From Bartonella doshiae NCTC 12862 = ATCC 700133 (GTDB lineage: Bacteria > Pseudomonadota > Alphaproteobacteria > Rhizobiales > Rhizobiaceae), in contig NZ_JH725094.1 in assembly GCF_000278155.1 (NCBI RefSeq), forward strand, positions 251,765-315,764: 64,000 nt of DNA, written 5' to 3'. The notes beneath the pieces were generated by a model that saw only the letters and a list, made by a program, of their open reading frames with translations, was not told where the DNA came from and searched no databases. A program made the translations under genes and the position numbers. Shown one piece after another: positions 31,712-42,323 of this stretch; the first letter of the stretch is position 1; every line of letters starts with the position of its first letter.

Positions 31712-32887
31712 CTACTCAATAATCTTAGAAACGATACCTGCCCCAACAGTACGACCACCTTCACGAATAGCAAAACGAAGTTTTTCTTCCATTGCAATTG
31801 GAACAATCAAAGAAACATCCATAGCAACATTGTCACCTGGCATAACCATCTCTGTTCCTTCAGGAAGAGTAACAATCCCTGTCACATCTGTCGTACGGAA
31901 ATAAAATTGAGGTCGATAATTCGTAAAAAATGGAGTATGGCGACCTCCTTCATCTTTCGTGAGTATGTAAGCCTCTGCTCTAAATTTTGTATGAGGTGTA
32001 ACAGAACCAGGCTTTGCCAAAACTTGACCACGCTCAATCCCTTCTCTATCAACTCCACGAAGCAGTGCTCCAATATTATCCCCAGCCTGACCTTGATCTA
32101 AAAGCTTACGGAACATTTCAACGCCTGTAACTGTTGTCTTAGAAGTAGGACGAATACCTATAATCTCTATTTCTTCACCAACTTTAATCACACCACGCTC
32201 AACACGACCGGTAACAACTGTACCACGACCCGAAATCGAAAAAACATCTTCTATCGGCATCAAAAAAGGTTGATCAATTGGACGATCAGGAGTTGGTATA
32301 TAATTATCAACTTCACTCATTAAAAGACGAACAGCATCTTCACCAATACTTTTATCTTTATCTTCAAGCGCAGCTAACGCTGAACCCTTAACAATCGGAA
32401 TTTCAGAACCTGGGAAATCATATTGCAACAAAAGATCACGAACCTCTTCTTCAACAAGTTCCAAAATGTCAGAATCATCAACCTGATCAACTTTATTAAG
32501 AAAAACAACTATCGCCGGAACACCAACTTGGCGCGCAAGGAGAATATGCTCACGCGTCTGAGGCATTGGACCGTCAGCCGCGGAAACTACCAAAATCGCA
32601 CCATCCATCTGCGCTGCCCCTGTGATCATGTTCTTAACATAATCTGCGTGACCAGGACAATCAACATGCGCATAGTGACGCTTCTCTGTCTCATACTCAA
32701 CATGCGCTGTAGAAATAGTAATTCCGCGTGCACGCTCCTCTGGGGCTGCATCAATTTGGTCATACGCTTTAAATTCACCAAAATATTTCGTAATAGCTGC
32801 CGTCAATGAGGTCTTCCCATGGTCAACGTGACCAATCGTACCGATATTAACATGCGGCTTCGTACGTTCAAATTTGCTCTTTGCCAT
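31712..32887 (-). CDS. tuf: Elongation factor Tu
   Basis: EF-Tu delivers aminoacyl-tRNA to the ribosome. The ATG at 32887 gives 391 residues; a TTG three codons earlier is rejected. GTP-binding motifs are [17 protein letters not shown] and NKVD, and the switch I region holds the family's [13 protein letters not shown]. The protein ends with the domain III text [15 protein letters not shown]. It is the first protein gene of an operon headed by tRNA-Tyr and tRNA-Gly. Confidence 0.99.
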   Translation of the reverse strand: MAKSKFERTKPHVNIGTIGHVDHGKTSLTAAITKYFGEFKAYDQIDAAPEERARGITISTAHVEYETEKRHYAHVDCPGHADYVKNMITGAAQMDGAILVVSAADGPMPQTREHILLARQVGVPAIVVFLNKVDQVDDSDILELVEEEVRDLLLQYDFPGSEIPIVKGSALAALEDKDKSIGEDAVRLLMSEVDNYIPTPDRPIDQPFLMPIEDVFSISGRGTVVTGRVERGVIKVGEEIEIIGIRPTSKTTVTGVEMFRKLLDQGQAGDNIGALLRGVDREGIERGQVLAKPGSVTPHTKFRAEAYILTKDEGGRHTPFFTNYRPQFYFRTTDVTGIVTLPEGTEMVMPGDNVAMDVSLIVPIAMEEKLRFAIREGGRTVGAGIVSKIIE

Positions 32888-33075
32888 CGCTGTCAATCTC
32901 TTATTTTGTTAGCACCTGGAAAACAGGCCTGCAGAATTGAATTAAATCGGCCTGACACATCAGCCCGAACCATCACAAATTTTAGACGGGAAAACCGCCT
33001 CATTTATGATGGAAGTATTCTCCCACCATAACCACTTGCCTAATCATCAACAACTCTTTGGCATCAACAACTGTC

Positions 33076-33149
33076 TGGAGCGGGTAGCGGGAATCGAACC
33101 CGCATATTCAGCTTGGAAGGCTGCTGCTCTACCATTGAGCTATACCCGC
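33076..33149 (-). tRNA. tRNA-Gly (TCC anticodon)
   Basis: The 74-nt minus-strand tRNA pairs GCGGGTA with TACCCGC in the acceptor stem and has an encoded CCA. The anticodon loop is CTTCCAA (anticodon TCC), read between the GCAGC and GCTGA stem arms. The T arm has GGTTCGATTCC. It lies between tRNA-Tyr and tuf on the same transcript. Confidence 0.97.
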
Positions 33150-33178
33150 ATACCACGTATCAACTCTCTTCCGATGAA

Positions 33179-33262
33179 TGGTGGAGGGGGTTGGATTCGA
33201 ACCAACGTAGCATACGCAACGGATTTACAGTCCGCCCCCTTTAACCACTCGGGCACCCCTCC
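33179..33262 (-). tRNA. tRNA-Tyr (GTA anticodon)
   Basis: The 84-nt minus-strand tRNA has GGAGGGG pairing with CCCCTCC, an encoded CCA, a long variable arm as expected for Tyr, and the anticodon loop CTGTAAA (GTA). It is the first gene after the promoter at 33370-33342. Confidence 0.97.
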
Positions 33263-33341
33263 ATTCTATCGGCAAAGCTGCGCGATGAGGCATCACGACA
33301 ACCACCTGATCACCTATTCAATTCAGAATGGCTGCGGGGCG

Positions 33342-33370
33342 GTTATGACGATTACTAACGTATCTGTCAA
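33342..33370 (-). promoter_or_regulatory. Sigma-70 promoter of the tRNA-Tyr/tRNA-Gly/tuf operon
   Basis: The minus strand shows a perfect TTGACA (33370-33365), a 17 bp spacer, and CATAAC (33347-33342). The predicted start is followed by a GC-rich discriminator (GCCCCGC), as expected for a growth-rate- and stringently-controlled stable-RNA promoter. It lies 80 bp upstream of tRNA-Tyr and points away from rlmB. Confidence 0.65.
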
Positions 33371-33477
33371 CAGAATAAATACAATTCTATACAAATTTTA
33401 TGATAATATCTGATAATAATTGTAAGCTATTAGCTTTTTTTTATCTATTTATGTCATGAATACGCTATAAAGAAACC

Positions 33478-34308
33478 ATGAAAGAGAAAACATTTAAAAA
33501 TTTTCACCATCCCCGTCTACATCGCCGATCTCACAACACAAAAAGCTTTCTTTCTTCATCTGTAATCCGCTTGAAACAGAAAGCCGCCCCCCTGAAGCAA
33601 GGAGTAATTCGTCTGTATGGTATACATTCAGTTTATGCCGCTTTAAAAAATCCAAAAAGAGTTTTTGGATGTCTCTATGTCACACAGAATGCCTTAAAAA
33701 GATTAAATATACCCGAATCAGATTTACCCTGTCCTGTCACATTATGCTCACCCAAACAACTTGATGCACTCGTTGGAAGTGATGCAGTACATCAAGGGGC
33801 TGTTGTGGAAACGGAACCTCTCAAGTCATGCGAATTATCTGAATTAACAAATACTGATCTTGTCATTGTCATGGACCAAATTACCGATCCACATAATGTC
33901 GGGGCTATTATGCGTTCTGCCGTTGCCTTTAAAGCTGGTGCGCTTATCACCACCTATCGCCATTCCCCCCAAGAAAGCGGCGTTCTGGCTAAAGCTGCAT
34001 CTGGAGCTTTGGAAATGATTCATTATATCACTGTACGAAATCTTGCCGAAGCACTTCAAGAACTTCATCAAGCAGGTTTTATCAGTTTTGGACTGGACTC
34101 AGAAGGCGATCACCCTCTAGAGACAGTATTAACAGGGAAGAAAATCGCTCTTACTTTAGGAGCAGAAGGTAAAGGTTTACGCAAAAAAACACGTGAAACA
34201 GTTTGCGCATTAACACGTCTTGATATGCCTGGAAACATTAAATCACTTAATGTTTCAAACGCAGCAACGATAGCGCTCTACGCGGCTCATAAATATCTTA
34301 GGCTATAG
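33478..34308 (+). CDS. rlmB: 23S rRNA (guanosine-2'-O-)-methyltransferase RlmB (SpoU/TrmH family)
   Basis: RlmB methylates the ribose of a guanosine in 23S rRNA domain V using S-adenosylmethionine. The protein has 276 residues, with an unstructured basic N-terminus (about 1-40) and then the substrate-binding domain (YGIHSVYAALKNPKR). SpoU catalytic-domain motifs are MDQITDPHNVGAIMRSA near residue 135, LGAEGKGLRKKTRE, and LNVSNAATIALY, which form the trefoil knot. Other TrmH-family targets are possible, but the two-domain layout favours RlmB. It converges on the rhomboid gene with 4 bp between the stops. Confidence 0.9.
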   Translation: MKEKTFKNFHHPRLHRRSHNTKSFLSSSVIRLKQKAAPLKQGVIRLYGIHSVYAALKNPKRVFGCLYVTQNALKRLNIPESDLPCPVTLCSPKQLDALVGSDAVHQGAVVETEPLKSCELSELTNTDLVIVMDQITDPHNVGAIMRSAVAFKAGALITTYRHSPQESGVLAKAASGALEMIHYITVRNLAEALQELHQAGFISFGLDSEGDHPLETVLTGKKIALTLGAEGKGLRKKTRETVCALTRLDMPGNIKSLNVSNAATIALYAAHKYLRL

Positions 34309-34312
34309 TTTT

Positions 34313-35038
34313 TTATTTCGCACGTAAAATATCAAAAAAACCAACAAACAAAAATCCCGAAACAAAACCACTAATATGTGCTTCCCATGCTATTGCAATA
34401 CTATCCCCTTCAAACAAAAAAGAGGAAACACCTATAATAAAATCAACAATCAGCCATATGCTTATATAAATAATTACAATTTTTGAGCTTAGAGCTTGTT
34501 TGACAGATAATAAAGGACCAAAAAACCTTCCATTTTGCATATTTTCATCAAAATGCCTCGGGGAAAAACTGTAGCGTACAATAGCACCCATCATTCCAGA
34601 AATTGCACCAGAGGCACCAACAAGCGGTACCATACTCTCTTGATGAAAGACAAAATAAATCAATACAGAAATAGCCGCCATTAGCATCCAAAAAACTAAA
34701 AAACGTAAACTGCCCAAATGTCTCACCAAAGGAGATCCAAAAACCAAAAGCCAAGCCATGTTAATAGCAACATGTTGAAAGCTTCCATGCATCAATGAAT
34801 AACTAAAAATGGTATGACAAAAGGCTAAAGGATCAGCCTTGAATAACACTGGTATAAATGAAAAAAGTTCTAAACTTTCCATATAAAGCTGATCAGAAAA
34901 AAAATACTGAGGAATGAAATAAATACAAAAACAAAGTGTTATCAAAAAAACTATAATAAATGGGACATTCAATAACGGCCCTTTAGGCTGTTTTGGTAAC
35001 AACCTCACATTGTTATATTTGTGATCAGCATCTGTCAT
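34313..35038 (-). CDS. Rhomboid family intramembrane serine protease
   Basis: Rhomboids cleave membrane proteins within the lipid bilayer. The frame has six or more hydrophobic segments. The catalytic serine lies in GASGAISGMMGA and the histidine in the last helix (AWEAHISGFVSGF). The HGSFQHVAINMAWLLVFG segment is the typical first conserved helix with its backup His and Asn. I choose the ATG at 35038 (N-terminus MTDADHKYNN, 241 residues) because relatives begin this way; ATGs at 35053 and 35074 are also possible, and all three have weak start signals. The substrate is unknown. Confidence 0.9.
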   Translation of the reverse strand: MTDADHKYNNVRLLPKQPKGPLLNVPFIIVFLITLCFCIYFIPQYFFSDQLYMESLELFSFIPVLFKADPLAFCHTIFSYSLMHGSFQHVAINMAWLLVFGSPLVRHLGSLRFLVFWMLMAAISVLIYFVFHQESMVPLVGASGAISGMMGAIVRYSFSPRHFDENMQNGRFFGPLLSVKQALSSKIVIIYISIWLIVDFIIGVSSFLFEGDSIAIAWEAHISGFVSGFLFVGFFDILRAK

Positions 35039-35295
35039 TGTATAAAATCTCATATTCTTCGTGAAATAGATCATTCTTTATATAGAACAGATATATCAGT
35101 TTTATTAATGAAGAATATTTAAACTTAATGTTCCTTCGAATCCAACTCTTAAACTTTAAATATTTTTTCGCAAAACATATTTATTTTAATAAATTGAAAA
35201 TTGTCATCAATCCATTTATATTCTCTCAAATAGTGAGGTATAGCCTAACATCCCTCTGACAAAATTAATGCAACATCTTATCTAATCATCGAGCA

Positions 35296-35316
35296 ATAAG
35301 ACTTTGAGAGTCTTAT
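35296..35316 (-). terminator. Weak hairpin over the DUF2155 gene stop codon
   Basis: ATAAGACT and AGTCTTAT pair across a 5-base loop, with the stem overlapping the TAA of the DUF2155 gene. Only a short T-poor tail follows, so it is a weak terminator at best. Confidence 0.35.
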
Positions 35317-35711
35317 CTGCAGTCTTTTAACCACACATCATAAATAGGGTGTTCTACAGCATTCAAACCAGGACTATCTGCAAACATCCATCCTGTAAAA
35401 ATACGCCGTACCTTTTTATCTAATGTGACTTCATTAACTTCAATAAAACCAGTGGTACGCGTTGGCTCATCCTTAGAATTCGTATAACATGCGCGCGGCG
35501 TCACCTGTAAAACACCGTATTGATAAACCTCACCAAGAGAAACTTCAAAACGCGTAGTACGTCCTGTAATTTTGTCAAGACCTGCAAAAATGGCAATTCC
35601 ATTGCTTATACGTTTTGCGTGCAATCCATCAACTAAGGACAAGATTACGGCAATTCCCATAAAACAAGCACAACAAAAATGCTTTAACCTTAACAGTAAA
35701 AAAGCTCTCAT
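35313..35711 (-). CDS. Secreted DUF2155 domain protein
   Basis: This 132-residue protein belongs to the DUF2155 family, whose function is unknown. Residues 1-32 form a signal peptide ending in GLHA. The mature protein carries the family pattern: AIFAGLDKITGRTTRFEV, then ACYTNSKDEPTRTTGFIEV, then IFTGWMFADSPGLNAVEHP and YDVWLKDC at the end. Two cysteines in the mature region may form a disulfide. It follows the NDUFA12 gene, an arrangement shared with other Rhizobiales. Confidence 0.9.
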   Translation of the reverse strand: MRAFLLLRLKHFCCACFMGIAVILSLVDGLHAKRISNGIAIFAGLDKITGRTTRFEVSLGEVYQYGVLQVTPRACYTNSKDEPTRTTGFIEVNEVTLDKKVRRIFTGWMFADSPGLNAVEHPIYDVWLKDCR

Positions 35712-35802
35712 TTAACGTCAACCAATTCACATCTAAAAAACAATTTTAGCTCTTAAATAGAGCACAATAAGGAAAAATATACGCACTCATCAAAATATTT
35801 CA

Positions 35803-36198
35803 TTATTTAGGAGACCATGCATCATAATCTTCAACCACATAGGAACGCTCTCCATTGTAAGTTATAGCTCCCTTTGCTCGATAAGCTTCGCTTGTCCCTG
35901 TCATATTTGCAACATGAGGTTTTTCCCATTCATATGGCTGATAATTCTCCTGCGTTGGCGGACTATCACAGCGATGATGAATCCACCCATGCCAACCTGG
36001 TGGAATAGTAGAAGCTTCAGAATAATCTTTATAAATCACCCAACGACGCGGATAACCATCTTTATGAGTGCCTCCCTCATAATAAATATTCCCAAACTGA
36101 TCTTCGCCTATACGCTTACCTTTGCGCCAAGTAAAAAAACGTGTATTGATGGTATTACCACTCCACCACGTGAAGACTTGCTTTAAAAATCCAACCAT
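35803..36198 (-). CDS. NADH:ubiquinone oxidoreductase accessory subunit NDUFA12
   Basis: This is the bacterial homologue of the complex I accessory subunit B17.2 (NDUFA12), found in alphaproteobacteria and mitochondria. The ATG at 36198 has AGGAG ten bases upstream and gives 131 residues; a GTG at 36210 abuts that site and is rejected. Family text: FFTWRKGKRIGEDQFGNIYYE, then RRWVIYKDYSEASTIPPGWH, then WEKPHVANMTGTSEAYR. It would sit on the matrix-arm side of the membrane complex. The core nuo genes are not in this window. Confidence 0.93.
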   Translation of the reverse strand: MVGFLKQVFTWWSGNTINTRFFTWRKGKRIGEDQFGNIYYEGGTHKDGYPRRWVIYKDYSEASTIPPGWHGWIHHRCDSPPTQENYQPYEWEKPHVANMTGTSEAYRAKGAITYNGERSYVVEDYDAWSPK

Positions 36199-36375
36199 CT
36201 TCTCTTCCACTCCTTTAGCATAGCTACAAAATCAATTGTTGGAATAAATTTATACGATGCTTGAAATTACAAAAAAATCTACCTGTAAATTCAACCGTGT
36301 TCTTATTAAGCGCACCCGTATTTCTCAATTATAAAAGAATAGCATCTTTATGGATTTTCCTCTACCCCATAAATC

Positions 36376-37875
36376 TTAATCTAAGTCAAGCTTCATTTTA
36401 ACCAATTCATTAACAGTTTGAGGATTTGCTTTCCCACTCATTACTTTCATAACCTGTCCAACAAACCAACCCACCAAAGCAGGTTTTTGTTTTGCTTGAG
36501 CAACTTTATCAGCATTATTGGCAACAATCTCATCAACAGCCATCTCAATAGCCTTTGTATCTGTTACCTGTTTCATATTGCGCTTTTCGACAATTTGACG
36601 CGGATCCCCTCCTTCATTCCAAATAATCTCAAACAAATCTTTGGCAATTTTCCCAGAAATAGTGCCCTCTTTGATAAGATCAATAATGTTTCCCAATTGA
36701 TCCGGTGTCACTGGTGTCTCTTCAATTACACGATGATCTTTATTTAAAGCGCCTAAAAGATCATTAATTACCCAATTGGCAACTATTTTACCATCGCGCC
36801 CACGTGCAACTTCTTCAAAATAATCAGCAATAGCCTTTTCTGTCACTAAAATGGAAGCATCATATGCTGTCAATCCCATTTCCTTAATAAAACGCGCTTT
36901 TATATCATCAGGTAATTCCGGTAATTCTGCTGCCAAAGAATCCACAAATGCCTGATCAAACTCCAACGGCAAAAGATCGGGATCAGGAAAATAACGGTAG
37001 TCATGTGCTTCTTCCTTTGAACGCATAGACCGTGTCTCTCCTTTGATAGCGTCAAAAAGCCGAGTTTCTTGATCTATGACACCACCATCTTCTAAAATTG
37101 CAATCTGACGACGCGCTTCATACTCAATCGCTTGACCAATGAAACGAATAGAATTAACATTTTTTATCTCACAGCGGGTCCCAAAACCTTGACCAGGACG
37201 ACGAACAGATACATTAACATCCGCACGCATGGAGCCTTCATCCATATTACCATCACAGGTACCTAAATAACGAACAATCATACGTAGCTTCGTCATATAA
37301 GCTTTAGCTTCATCCGATGAGCGCATATCCGGTTTGGAAACAATTTCCATGAGAGCTACACCAGAACGGTTAAGATCTACAAAAGACATTGTAGGATGCT
37401 GATCATGCATCGATTTTCCAGCATCTTGTTCAAGATGCAATCTCTCAATTCCAATCTCAATATCTTCAAATTGACCATTGGAATCCGGACCAACAGATAT
37501 GATAACTTTTCCTTCACCTACAATTGGATATCGAAATTGAGAAATTTGATACCCCTGCGGTAAATCTGGATAAAAATAATTCTTACGATCAAAAATGGAT
37601 TTCAGATTAATGCTAGCTTTTAATCCCAAACCGGTCCGAACCGCTTGACGAATACATTCCCGATTAATAACAGGCAACATACCAGGCATAGCTGCATCAA
37701 TAAGCGAGACATTATTGTTTGGCTCAGCACCAAATTTCGTTGAAGCACCCGAAAAAAGTTTCGAATTCGATATGATCTGTGCATGGACCTCCATGCCAAT
37801 AATGACTTCCCAATCACCTGTAGCTCCAGAAATAAAACGCTTAGGATCAGGAGCACGCGTATCAATGATTCCCAT
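36376..37875 (-). CDS. gatB: Aspartyl/glutamyl-tRNA amidotransferase subunit B
   Basis: GatB activates misacylated Glu-tRNA-Gln (and Asp-tRNA-Asn) for amidation within GatCAB. The ATG at 37875 follows GGA and gives 499 residues; a TTG two codons upstream is rejected. The kinase-like domain starts with [20 protein letters not shown] and includes [14 protein letters not shown]. The middle has [20 protein letters not shown]. The C-terminal YqeY-like tail that grips tRNA ends in the [14 protein letters not shown] block. gatA and gatC are not nearby. Confidence 0.97.
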   Translation of the reverse strand: MGIIDTRAPDPKRFISGATGDWEVIIGMEVHAQIISNSKLFSGASTKFGAEPNNNVSLIDAAMPGMLPVINRECIRQAVRTGLGLKASINLKSIFDRKNYFYPDLPQGYQISQFRYPIVGEGKVIISVGPDSNGQFEDIEIGIERLHLEQDAGKSMHDQHPTMSFVDLNRSGVALMEIVSKPDMRSSDEAKAYMTKLRMIVRYLGTCDGNMDEGSMRADVNVSVRRPGQGFGTRCEIKNVNSIRFIGQAIEYEARRQIAILEDGGVIDQETRLFDAIKGETRSMRSKEEAHDYRYFPDPDLLPLEFDQAFVDSLAAELPELPDDIKARFIKEMGLTAYDASILVTEKAIADYFEEVARGRDGKIVANWVINDLLGALNKDHRVIEETPVTPDQLGNIIDLIKEGTISGKIAKDLFEIIWNEGGDPRQIVEKRNMKQVTDTKAIEMAVDEIVANNADKVAQAKQKPALVGWFVGQVMKVMSGKANPQTVNELVKMKLDLD

Positions 37876-37959
37876 TGCCAATCCACTATCAATATAAAAA
37901 AATATGTCTGATGGCTAATCTAAAACCATTGTAAATACAAGCCTAGAATATCAATCAAG

Positions 37960-37981
37960 AAAAAAAATCGATTCCATCGAC
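37960..37981 (-). terminator. Short intrinsic terminator after tig
   Basis: The minus strand reads TCGAT, GGA, ATCGA and then eight T, about 20 bp after the tig stop. The stem is only 5 bp with a 3-base loop, but the T-run is strong. Confidence 0.5.
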
Positions 37982-38001
37982 ATATTCTGTCAGTGCAAAT
38001 A

Positions 38002-39429
38002 CTACCCTTTTTTAGGCGCTTTCTTTTTAGCTGAAACCTTCTCTGCACTTTTAGCGTTTACTGTAGTTTTTGTCTTTGCTGGGTTTTTCTCGGTTAAATC
38101 TATTTCGTCATATTCCTTCATCAATTCTTCAACTGTTACTTCTTTATCGGTGACCTTTATCCGTGCCAACAAATGATCAATGACTTTTTCTTCAAAAATT
38201 GGAGCACGGAGATTTGCAACAGCTTCCGGTGTATTACGGAAAAAATCCATAATCTGTTTCTCTTGTCCAGGATACTGGCGAACTTGGTCAAAAACAGCTG
38301 CCTTTAACTCATCTTCGCTTACTTTTATACCAACTTTCATCCCAATTTCAGAAAGCACCAAACCAAGACGAACACGACGCCGTGCAAGCACACGATATTC
38401 TTCCCGTGCCTGTTCCTCTGTAACCCCCTCATCTTCAAAAGTTTTTCCGGCTTTTTTCAAATCGTCATTAACTTGCGCCCATATGTTATTAAATTCAATT
38501 TCTAAAAGTCCTTCAGGAATCTCAAAACTATAATCAGCATCTAAAGCATCAAGAATTTGGCGTTTAATTTTTTGGCGTGTCATTGAACCATATTGGCTTT
38601 CAATCTGACCACGAACAACCTCACGCAAGCGTTCCAGAGACTCTAAACCAAGCTTCTTCGCTGCTTCATCATCAATTTTCAATGAATCTGGTTTAGAAAT
38701 AGCCTTAATAGTGATATCGAATTCTGCATCCTTACCAGCCAAGTGTGCTGCACTATAATCTTCAGGGAATTTAACAGAAATTGTTTTCTTATCACCCGCC
38801 TTTACACCAACTAACTGCTCCTCAAAACCAGGAATAAATTGCTTTGATCCAAGAATCAGTTGCGCATCATTATCTGTTCCACCCTCAAATGGAACTCCCT
38901 CAAGCTTACCTAGATAATCTATTGTAACACGATCACCCGATTCAGAAGGACCATCTTTCAATGTATAACTCCGTGTAGAAGAAAGAAGTCGCTCTACTTG
39001 CTGATCAATTTCTGGATCCGGAACAGATGCAATTTCACGAACAATTTCAATATGTTCAAAATCTTTAATTTCAAACTTTGGTAAAATCTCATATTTTAAA
39101 CTGAAAACAAAATCAGTTTTACCATCCAGAATTTTTTCATCTTCATCTATATCAATTTGTGGCTGCATTGCCGAACGCTCATTACGTTCAGCTAAAATAG
39201 AATGAGGAGCATCACTGATAATCTCATTGAGAATTTCAGCCATAAAAGATTTTCCGTACATTTTTCGTAGGTATCCAGCAGGTACCTTTCCAGGACGGAA
39301 ACCATTCAGTTTGATTTTACCCTTGGTATCATCCAACCGTTCATTCAATTTTTCTTCTAAATCTTTCGCCGGAACCACGATCTTAATTTCGCGCTTCAGT
39401 CCTTCATTAAGCGTCTCGGTAACCTGCAT
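38002..39429 (-). CDS. tig: Trigger factor
   Basis: Trigger factor is the ribosome-bound chaperone and prolyl isomerase that meets nascent chains at the exit tunnel. The ATG at 39429 gives 475 residues. The ribosome-binding domain has the signature [11 protein letters not shown] near residue 43. The FKBP-like domain (about 150-240) includes [14 protein letters not shown]. The rest is the long helical cradle. The lysine/alanine-rich tail (KKKAPKKG) is typical of alphaproteobacteria. Downstream is a small terminator, upstream a tRNA-Leu. Confidence 0.97.
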   Translation of the reverse strand: MQVTETLNEGLKREIKIVVPAKDLEEKLNERLDDTKGKIKLNGFRPGKVPAGYLRKMYGKSFMAEILNEIISDAPHSILAERNERSAMQPQIDIDEDEKILDGKTDFVFSLKYEILPKFEIKDFEHIEIVREIASVPDPEIDQQVERLLSSTRSYTLKDGPSESGDRVTIDYLGKLEGVPFEGGTDNDAQLILGSKQFIPGFEEQLVGVKAGDKKTISVKFPEDYSAAHLAGKDAEFDITIKAISKPDSLKIDDEAAKKLGLESLERLREVVRGQIESQYGSMTRQKIKRQILDALDADYSFEIPEGLLEIEFNNIWAQVNDDLKKAGKTFEDEGVTEEQAREEYRVLARRRVRLGLVLSEIGMKVGIKVSEDELKAAVFDQVRQYPGQEKQIMDFFRNTPEAVANLRAPIFEEKVIDHLLARIKVTDKEVTVEELMKEYDEIDLTEKNPAKTKTTVNAKSAEKVSAKKKAPKKG

Positions 39430-39562
39430 CAAATAACCTTCATTCTTCTAAGGAGAGGGATAAACCCACTCTGATAATCATTACATTCTAACACTTGAGT
39501 GTTAAATCACGATGAAGCGAATTCTAAACACACAGAAACCCATAGTGTCCATAAAATTCTTT

Positions 39563-39645
39563 TGGTGCGGATGGAGGGACTCGAACCCCCACGGTCTCCC
39601 GCCAGAACCTAAATCTGGTGCGTCTACCAATTTCGCCACATCCGC
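39563..39645 (-). tRNA. tRNA-Leu (TAG anticodon)
   Basis: The 83-nt minus-strand tRNA pairs GCGGATG with CATCCGC, has an encoded CCA and a long variable arm as expected for Leu. The anticodon loop is TTTAGGT between CCAGA and TCTGG, giving TAG. The T arm has GGTTCGAGTCC. It lies upstream of tig on the same strand. Confidence 0.96.
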
Positions 39646-39810
39646 TTCACTTATAAGTCAATAACCTTATATAAGCGGCGTTTCTATACCATTAATTAAA
39701 GAAAAAAAGCAAACAAATATATTAAAAAATCCAAATACACATCTTTCTTACAAATTACAGAAATAAAATCTATACTTTTCAAAAAGCAACACTTCCGCTA
39801 AAAATAAATT

Positions 39811-41217
39811 ATGTTCAATAAATTTACTCCTCCAGTTCATATCATAGGCGGCGGTCTTGCAGGCAGTGAAGCAAGCTGGCAAATCGCTCAATCCGGAATT
39901 CCTGTTGTTTTGCATGAAATGCGGCCTCAAAAAAAATCTGACGCCCATAAAACAGATCTGTTTGCAGAACTGGTCTGTTCAAATTCTTTTCGTTCTGATG
40001 ATTCATCAACAAATGCCGTGGGACTTTTACATACTGAAATGCGATTAGCAAAATCCTTAATCATGAAGGCTGCAGATACTAATAAAGTCCCAGCTGGAAG
40101 TGCTCTTGCTGTTGATAGGCAGGGATTTTCTCAAACTGTTACGACAGCACTCAAAAATCATCCTCTCATCACCATAGAACGTGGCGAGATTCGCGCACTC
40201 CCTGAGAAGTGGCATCACATTATTATTGCAACTGGCCCCCTTACCTCGCCAGCCCTCGCTCAAATAATACAGGCAACAACCGGAATAAAAGCTCTTTCTT
40301 TTTTTGATGCTATTGCACCTATTATCTATACCGATAGTATTAATATGAACATTTGTTGGCATCAATCCCGCTATGACAAAATCGGCCCAGAGGGAACAGG
40401 AAAGGATTACCTTAATTGTCCTCTTGACAAAGAACAATACGAAGCATTCGTACAAGCCCTAAAAAGTGGAGAAAAAATAGAATTCCGCGACTTTGAAAAA
40501 AATTCTTATTTTGATGGATGCTTACCAATTGAAATTATGGCTGAACGCGGACTTGAAACTCTTAGACACGGTCCTATGAAACCTATGGGATTGACCAATG
40601 CCCATAATCCCAAAGTTAAAGCTTACGCTGTTGTTCAACTCCGCCAAGACAACAAGCTTGGGACTCTTTACAATATGGTTGGTTTTCAAACAAAACTAAA
40701 ATATGGCGAACAAGTTCGCATTTTTAGAATGATCCCCGGTCTTGAAAAAGCAGAATTCGCACGTCTCGGGGGTCTTCACCGCAATACTTATCTCAACTCA
40801 CCTGTCATTCTTGATAAAACCCTTCGTTTGAAAAAAAGACCTCAACTGCGTTTTGCTGGACAAATTACCGGATGTGAAGGTTATGTAGAATCATCAGCAA
40901 TAGGGCTTCTTGCTGGCCGTTTTGCTGCTGCTGAGTACAATTATCAATGTCCTTCTTTACCACCGCCAACCACGGCATTGGGGGCACTGTTAAATCATAT
41001 TACTGGTGGTCACATTGTCGATGAAAAAACTGAAAGACAATCTTTCCAGCCAATGAATATCAATTTTGGACTTTTCCCACCTCTTGACTCTGTTCATCAT
41101 TCCCGAAAATGCTTTTCAAGCAAAGAAAAAAAGTTTGCAAAAAAACAAGCTATAACCGCCAGAGCACTGGATCATTGTATGCAGTGGTTAAACGATGGAG
41201 AAAAAAACACGCCTTAA
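39811..41217 (+). CDS. trmFO: Methylenetetrahydrofolate--tRNA-(uracil-5-)-methyltransferase TrmFO
   Basis: TrmFO makes ribothymidine at position 54 of tRNA using methylene-tetrahydrofolate and reduced FAD, an alternative to SAM-dependent TrmA. The protein has 468 residues. The FAD-binding start is [17 protein letters not shown], followed by CSNSFRSDD near residue 55. The conserved [27 protein letters not shown] and [14 protein letters not shown] segments, the latter two with key cysteine and flavin contacts, are intact. It appears monocistronic, divergent from the tRNA-Leu/tig unit. Confidence 0.97.
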   Translation: MFNKFTPPVHIIGGGLAGSEASWQIAQSGIPVVLHEMRPQKKSDAHKTDLFAELVCSNSFRSDDSSTNAVGLLHTEMRLAKSLIMKAADTNKVPAGSALAVDRQGFSQTVTTALKNHPLITIERGEIRALPEKWHHIIIATGPLTSPALAQIIQATTGIKALSFFDAIAPIIYTDSINMNICWHQSRYDKIGPEGTGKDYLNCPLDKEQYEAFVQALKSGEKIEFRDFEKNSYFDGCLPIEIMAERGLETLRHGPMKPMGLTNAHNPKVKAYAVVQLRQDNKLGTLYNMVGFQTKLKYGEQVRIFRMIPGLEKAEFARLGGLHRNTYLNSPVILDKTLRLKKRPQLRFAGQITGCEGYVESSAIGLLAGRFAAAEYNYQCPSLPPPTTALGALLNHITGGHIVDEKTERQSFQPMNINFGLFPPLDSVHHSRKCFSSKEKKFAKKQAITARALDHCMQWLNDGEKNTP

Positions 41218-41768
41218 ACCAATTATTGTCTTTCATTCTATGAAAAATCTGTTACAAGGCTCTACCTTATTAGACAAATCTCAATGTTCGACCTGCAGAA
41301 AAAGATCACAAATTTTCTTATAACATGAACTGCCAAGATTTATGATGCCAAGTCTATTATAAATGGTATGAGAATGTAAAAAACTTTCCCATTAAAAGAG
41401 CTTTTACTCTCACAAAAAAGAATCTTCAGCGCATTTTCAATGATCAAAAGATCTCATTACCAGAAGATGGATAATTGGTATAAAATTAATAAGAATTACC
41501 AAACATACATGCGATATCCATACAATGCCAACATTCCAATCATTGTACTCACACCGTTCGACCAAACGCAGCATAACTCAGCAGCTAAACACAAGAACAA
41601 ACCATTGAGCCTTATCATTTTTCTCTGTTGGTTTCATTTAAATGCTGTTAAAAGCACACGCTGCGCATTAAGCACCCTCTGTAAAACCTAAAAGCATTTT
41701 CAATAGGATAACACTTAAAGCACACACATAACACAAAAATTTATCTGAAAGCATACGCGAAAAAACTT
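41218..41768. other. Approximately 550 bp convergent gap, no confident gene
   Basis: The gap lies between the converging trmFO and hupB genes. The only frame with protein-like character is on the minus strand at 41618-41496: 40 residues, ATG start, hydrophobic and cysteine-containing (MIRLNGLFLCLAAELCCVW, then GMLALYGYRMYVW). It has no clear ribosome-binding site and may be a leftover of a membrane gene or chance. No RNA gene is visible. Confidence 0.45.
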
Positions 41769-41808
41769 AAAAAAAACCCGCTTATAAGTAAACCGGGTTT
41801 TTTTTAAT
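41769..41808 (-). terminator. Intrinsic terminator of hupB
   Basis: On the minus strand AAAAAAACCCGG and the mirrored CGGGTTTTTT flank a loop of about 12 bases, ending in a long T-run ten bases after the hupB stop. It is A-rich on the 5' side, so it may also stop transcripts arriving from trmFO on the plus strand. Confidence 0.85.
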
Positions 41809-41817
41809 GCAGATCAA

Positions 41818-42096
41818 CTATTTTTTATTAACAGCTTCTTTAAGGCTTTTGCCTGCGGAAAATTTAGGTACAGAACGCGCTGGAATATTGATTTCAGCAC
41901 CAGTTGAGGGATTACGTCCCTTTGTCGCTGCACGGTGAGACACTTCAAAAGAACCAAAACCTGGAAGACGAACATCTCCGCCTGAAGCTAGGGCTTCTGT
42001 TACAGAAGCGATAAAAGCATCTACAACAGAACCAGCTTGCGCTTTCGAAACACCTGCCTTTTCAGCAATGGAGCTAACCAATTCACTTTTATTCAT
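41818..42096 (-). CDS. hupB: DNA-binding protein HU
   Basis: HU is a small histone-like protein that bends and compacts DNA. I start at the ATG at 42096 (92 residues), seven bases from AAAGGA; the ATG at 42102 is too close to that site. The sequence follows the family: [17 protein letters not shown], then [25 protein letters not shown], the DNA-contacting arm, and the [18 protein letters not shown] end. It lies downstream of lon on the same strand. A 7 bp inverted repeat (ATAACAC/GTGTTAT, 42124-42145) lies in its leader. Confidence 0.97.
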   Translation of the reverse strand: MNKSELVSSIAEKAGVSKAQAGSVVDAFIASVTEALASGGDVRLPGFGSFEVSHRAATKGRNPSTGAEINIPARSVPKFSAGKSLKEAVNKK

Positions 42097-42323
42097 TGAC
42101 ATTTCCTTTCCCTATATTACCGGATAACACAACTTAACGTGTTATGATCAGTTTATTGAAAAGTACAGCAAACAGAAGTCTTATTTTTATTCAAAACATT
42201 GTTTTTTAGCAATAATCACAGTTATTCACGGAATTTTTTACTTTTTCTCAAAATAAACAGAACAAAATTCATAAAAATAGTCTCTGCTGCTTCTAAAAAT
42301 GCCGTTATAAATGTGATTATGAA

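Noticed and set aside
35120-35160. TTCGAATCC sequence resembling a tRNA T-arm
   Set aside because: No acceptor, D or anticodon arms can be drawn around it.
41440-41691. 83-codon plus-strand frame after trmFO
   Set aside because: No ribosome-binding site; asparagine/lysine-rich composition is that of AT-rich spacer.
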